Origin: Streptomyces ochraceiscleroticus
GTDB lineage: Bacteria; Actinomycetota; Actinomycetes; Streptomycetales; Streptomycetaceae
Assembly: GCF_000720485.1 (NCBI RefSeq)
Contig: NZ_JOAX01000014.1
Span: 62,001-126,000 of the forward strand
Length of the DNA: 64,000 nt
Direction: 5' to 3'
Shown here: piece by piece, positions 61,513-64,000 of the stretch
How positions within the stretch are numbered: position 1 is the stretch's first letter
Layout: each line of letters starts with the position of its first letter
Position numbers and translations under genes: made by a program
The notes under the pieces: model-generated
Told to the model about the DNA's origin: nothing
Databases searched by the model: none
The model's input: only the letters and a program-made list of their open reading frames with translations

Positions 61513-62004
61513 CTTCGCTCTTCTCTCCGGTCGGCGCTGGGGGGTACCTCGGGAGGGGATTCCCGAGGGCGACTCTTCGGTGACGCTGCGGAGTGTGACG
61601 GTACATCCCGCCCCCGTGTCAAACGGAAAAAGCCCACAACGCCACTCGAACGGTAACCCGAGTCCAGCCCTTCATGCCGACCGGACCGCGCGCCGGGGAC
61701 CCCGCCACTCATCGTGATCATGCGCCGCCGAGGGGCGGCGGAAGGGGCCGCGACAGGGCGGCCGACGGCGCTGCGCGACACGGAAGGGGATACTCCGGAT
61801 CCGGCTCCGGCAGACGCTCCGGAGCTGCGACGGAAGGGGTACGGACGATATTCCGTTTCCCTGTCCCGTCCCTATTTCTCCCGGGCCTTTCCGGGGCCGT
61901 GGACGGCTGTCGGACGGCGCCGCCCGGGGACCCGGAAGGGGCGCGCGGACGGCTGGCAGGATGGGTGGCGGGTCACACACAGAGGTCTTCGGGGGGCACC
62001 GGCC
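61513..62004. other. Divergent topA / DUF2752 region
   Basis: 492 bp without a credible gene. It carries a possible topA promoter (TTGACA at 61622-61617, with weak -10) and, toward 62005, the leader of the DUF2752 gene. Other open frames lack ribosome-binding sites. Confidence 0.45.
61594..61622 (-). promoter_or_regulatory. Possible topA promoter
   Basis: Leftward TTGACA (61622-61617) followed after 17 nt by GTCACA, about 80-100 nt upstream of the topA start. The -35 is perfect; the -10 is poor. Streptomyces topA promoters are supercoiling-sensitive, so this is only a candidate. Confidence 0.4.
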
Positions 62005-62499
62005 ATGACGAGCGAGCGCGACATCCCCGCCGGTGCGGTACCGGCGTCGCCGGCCACTCCGATCCCGGGCGCGTCGGGGGCAGCTTCACCGGACGCGTCG
62101 GAGGACGGGCGGCGGGTGCGGCGGGCGACGCTGCTGGGCGCCGCGGCGGTGACCGGTCTCACGGCGGCGGCCTGCGCCTATCTGTGGCACACCGACCCGC
62201 ACCAGCCGGGTCAGCTCCTGCCGCGCTGCCCCTTCAACGCCATGACCGGGCTGCTCTGCCCGGTGTGCGGCGGTACCCGCATGGTCTACGACCTGCTGCA
62301 CGGCGATCTGTCCGCGGCCTTCCACGACAACGTGGCGCTGCTCCTCCTCGGAGTGCCGCTCGCGGCGTACGTGGGCGGGCGGCTGCTCTACGAAGGGCTG
62401 CGGGGCCGCCGCTACCGCCCCCGGCCGACGCCGCGCGCCCTGGCCGCGGCCCTGACGACCGCGATCGTCTGGGGCGTCGTACGGAACGTGGTGGGCTGA
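62005..62499 (+). CDS. DUF2752 membrane protein
   Basis: A 164-aa protein of the DUF2752 family: LLPRCPFNAMTGLLCPVCGGTRMVYDLLHGDLSAAFHDNVALLLL includes the CPxCGGTR motif, flanked by three hydrophobic helices. A 45-residue Pro/Ala/Ser N-terminus precedes. Function of the family is unknown; the Cys pairs might bind metal. ATG at 62005 has GGGGGG about 8-13 nt upstream. Confidence 0.85.
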   Translation: MTSERDIPAGAVPASPATPIPGASGAASPDASEDGRRVRRATLLGAAAVTGLTAAACAYLWHTDPHQPGQLLPRCPFNAMTGLLCPVCGGTRMVYDLLHGDLSAAFHDNVALLLLGVPLAAYVGGRLLYEGLRGRRYRPRPTPRALAAALTTAIVWGVVRNVVG

Positions 62500-62562
62500 C
62501 CGGCCCCCGGGCGGGGACCGGTACGTACGCCCGGCCGGGCCTTGGCCCTCACGCCGTGATGC

Positions 62563-62760
62563 TCACGCCGTGGACAGCAGCCAGCAGCCGGCCGCCAGGA
62601 ACAGCGTGCCGAAGAGCGCGGTCATGGTCACCGCGAGCGGGCGGCTCACGCCGTGGGCGACCGGCGCACGGAGGCTGACGCGCGCCACCAGCCACAGCAG
62701 CAGCCCGCTGCCGAAGAGCGCGAAGGCGGCACCGGAGAACACCGCGGGTCCACTTTCCAT
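62563..62760 (-). CDS. Small two-helix membrane protein
   Basis: A 65-aa protein with two hydrophobic segments (AVFSGAAFALFGSGLLLWLVARV and PLAVTMTALFGTLFLAAGCWLL). Not recognised. ATG at 62760 (MESGPAVFSG) is weakly supported by AGGGTG; the 27-codon longer frame is Arg-rich and unlikely. Confidence 0.55.
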   Translation of the reverse strand: MESGPAVFSGAAFALFGSGLLLWLVARVSLRAPVAHGVSRPLAVTMTALFGTLFLAAGCWLLSTA

Positions 62761-62915
62761 GCGGGCACCCTGGCACTCCCGCACGGCCCGCGGGCGAACA
62801 GCGGGTGAACGCGCGCGGCAACTCCCCCGTACGGGCTTCACATTCCCCGGTACGTACCGTTTCCCCGGTACGTACCGCCGTCAGCCCGCCGTCCTCCGTA
62901 GGCCCGCCTCCTCCG

Positions 62916-64000
62916 TCAGCCCTCCCCGGGGGCCGCGGCCGCCACCGGGCCGCTGACCGGCTCCAGGAAGCCCTGTTCGACCAGCATCCGGATCGCCTCC
63001 GGCGTGCGGTCCCGCAGCATCACCGGGTCCTCGCCGACCAGTTGGGCGATCGCGTCCAGGATGCGGCCGGCCGGCAGGGTGCCGTCGCAGACGCCGGCGA
63101 AGCCCGCGCCGACCGTGTCGACCTTCGTGGCCCGCCGCATGCCCCTGTTCTGACGGAGCACCACATGCTCCGGGTCCTCCGCGCCCGGCAGCCCGACCTG
63201 CTCCTGCACGACCTCGGGGGCCAGCTTGAACCGTCCGGCCAGCAGCGCCGCGTCGTCCGTGGCCCGCAGATAGTCCTGGCGCTCGAAGTGGCGGAGCACC
63301 GCGGGACCGAGCGGCTGCTCGACCGGATGCGGCCACTCCTCGATCGTGATCGAGGGGTCCTCGGCGCCGGACTTGCGCAGCGTGATCCACCCGAAGCCGA
63401 TCGCCTTCGTCTTGCGCGCCTCGAACTCGTCCAGCCACGCCTCGTACCGCGCCGCGTACTCCTCCGGGCCCGCCCGGTGGTCGCCGGCGTCCCGCAGCCA
63501 CAGCTCGGCGTACTGCGTGACGTCCTGCACCTCGCGCTGCACGATCCAGGCGTCGCAGCCGCGCGGCACCCAGGCACGCAGCCGGTCGCGCCAGTCCTCG
63601 CCCTCGACGTGCTGCCAGTTGGCCAGAAGCTGGCAGTAACCGCCGTCGTTCAGATGGCCGGCGGCCTGCTGCACCAGTGTGCGGCACAGGTCGTCGCCGC
63701 CCATGCCGCCGTCCCGGTAGGTCAGCCGCGCGCCCGGGGAGATCACGAAGGGGGGATTCGAGACGATCAGGTCGTACGTCTCCTCGCCGACCGGGTCGAA
63801 CAGCGAGCCCTCCCGGAGGTCGGCGGGCTGCGCACCGGAGAGCGCGAGGGTGAGGGCGGCGATGCGCAGCGCCCTCGGGTTCAGGTCCGTGGCGGTGACC
63901 TGGGTGGCGTACTGCGCGGCGTGCAGCGCCTGGATGCCGGAGCCCGTACCGATGTCCAGTACGGAGTCGAAGGACGGGCCCGAGGCCGGGTCGCCGCCCT
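62916..64000 (-). CDS. Class I SAM-dependent methyltransferase (partial, runs off the window)
   Basis: The C-terminal about 361 residues of a methyltransferase whose start lies beyond position 64000. SAM-binding motif I VLDIGTGSGIQALHAAQYATQVTATDLN is followed by VGEETYDLIVSNPPFVISPG, the NPPF motif typical of HemK/PrmC and RsmC-like N-methyltransferases. The C-terminal half (from residue about 150) adds a domain ending EAIRMLVEQGFLEPVSGPVAAAAPGEG. Substrate unknown. Confidence 0.85.
   Translation of the reverse strand, partial: GGDPASGPSFDSVLDIGTGSGIQALHAAQYATQVTATDLNPRALRIAALTLALSGAQPADLREGSLFDPVGEETYDLIVSNPPFVISPGARLTYRDGGMGGDDLCRTLVQQAAGHLNDGGYCQLLANWQHVEGEDWRDRLRAWVPRGCDAWIVQREVQDVTQYAELWLRDAGDHRAGPEEYAARYEAWLDEFEARKTKAIGFGWITLRKSGAEDPSITIEEWPHPVEQPLGPAVLRHFERQDYLRATDDAALLAGRFKLAPEVVQEQVGLPGAEDPEHVVLRQNRGMRRATKVDTVGAGFAGVCDGTLPAGRILDAIAQLVGEDPVMLRDRTPEAIRMLVEQGFLEPVSGPVAAAAPGEG

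Noticed and set aside
59395..61656. 753-aa frame antisense to topA
   Set aside because: Shadow of a gene with all topoisomerase I motifs.

Overview
The window is high-GC actinobacterial chromosome and almost certainly comes from Streptomyces or a very close relative. Chaplins and rodlins (aerial-hypha surface proteins essentially confined to streptomycetes), an AfsR-like SARP regulator, a TipA orthologue with its characteristic promoter, a WhiJ-type regulator/DUF397/ATPase triad and abundant GTG/TTG starts all support this. No prophage, insertion-sequence transposase, CRISPR array or rRNA was seen. One tRNA (Thr-CGT) is present.

Layout. 0.1-4.1 kb: an osmoprotectant (glycine-betaine type) ABC importer; lipoprotein and two permeases run leftward, divergent from the ATPase. 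4.2-11.6 kb: folate biosynthesis (DUF3180, folK, folB, an NTF2-like gene, folP, then folE further right), interrupted by a lysyl-transferase-like membrane protein and an EsteraseD-like hydrolase. 11.7-18.8 kb: ftsH, hpt, tilS, a zinc metalloprotease and the D-Ala-D-Ala carboxypeptidase dacB, all leftward, facing ppa. 19.5-28.3 kb: ThrE-type exporter, DedA protein with a Tyr/Gln-rich tail, tipA with a divergent LysE exporter, PadR regulator, DinB-like protein, aldehyde dehydrogenase. 27.4-29.6 kb: WhiJ-like triad carrying a shared 23-bp element. 29.7-32.3 kb: zinc-independent ribosomal protein paralogues (S18, L31, L33, L28, S14) plus a CobW-like protein, around a candidate Zur operator. 32.4-40.3 kb: TatA, hydrolase, winged-helix protein, unusual family-A DNA polymerase, DeoR regulator, RidA, acyltransferase, glycerophosphodiesterase. 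40.5-43.5 kb: a 1001-aa AfsR-like regulator. 43.7-46.1 kb: small Streptomyces-type proteins, two of them paralogous. 46.2-50.9 kb: surface-protein locus with two rodlins, three short chaplins, one LAxTG-anchored double chaplin and two other small secreted proteins. 51.6-61.5 kb: tRNA-Thr, secreted TAP-like hydrolase, holB, an MFS-like/thymidylate kinase/coiled-coil fusion and topA. 62.0-64.0 kb: DUF2752 protein, a small membrane protein and a methyltransferase cut by the window edge.

How parts work together. The chaplins and rodlins build the hydrophobic rodlet layer of aerial hyphae. Four of them carry promoter-like boxes of one architecture (C[G/A][C/T/A]A[A/G/C]CC, 15-nt spacer, [C/A]GTTG[A/G] or CGTTCA), resembling the developmental sigma factor BldN class. 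The ribosomal paralogues lack zinc-binding cysteine pairs and probably replace zinc-containing versions during zinc starvation. All functional calls rest on reading protein motifs by eye; no database search was run.
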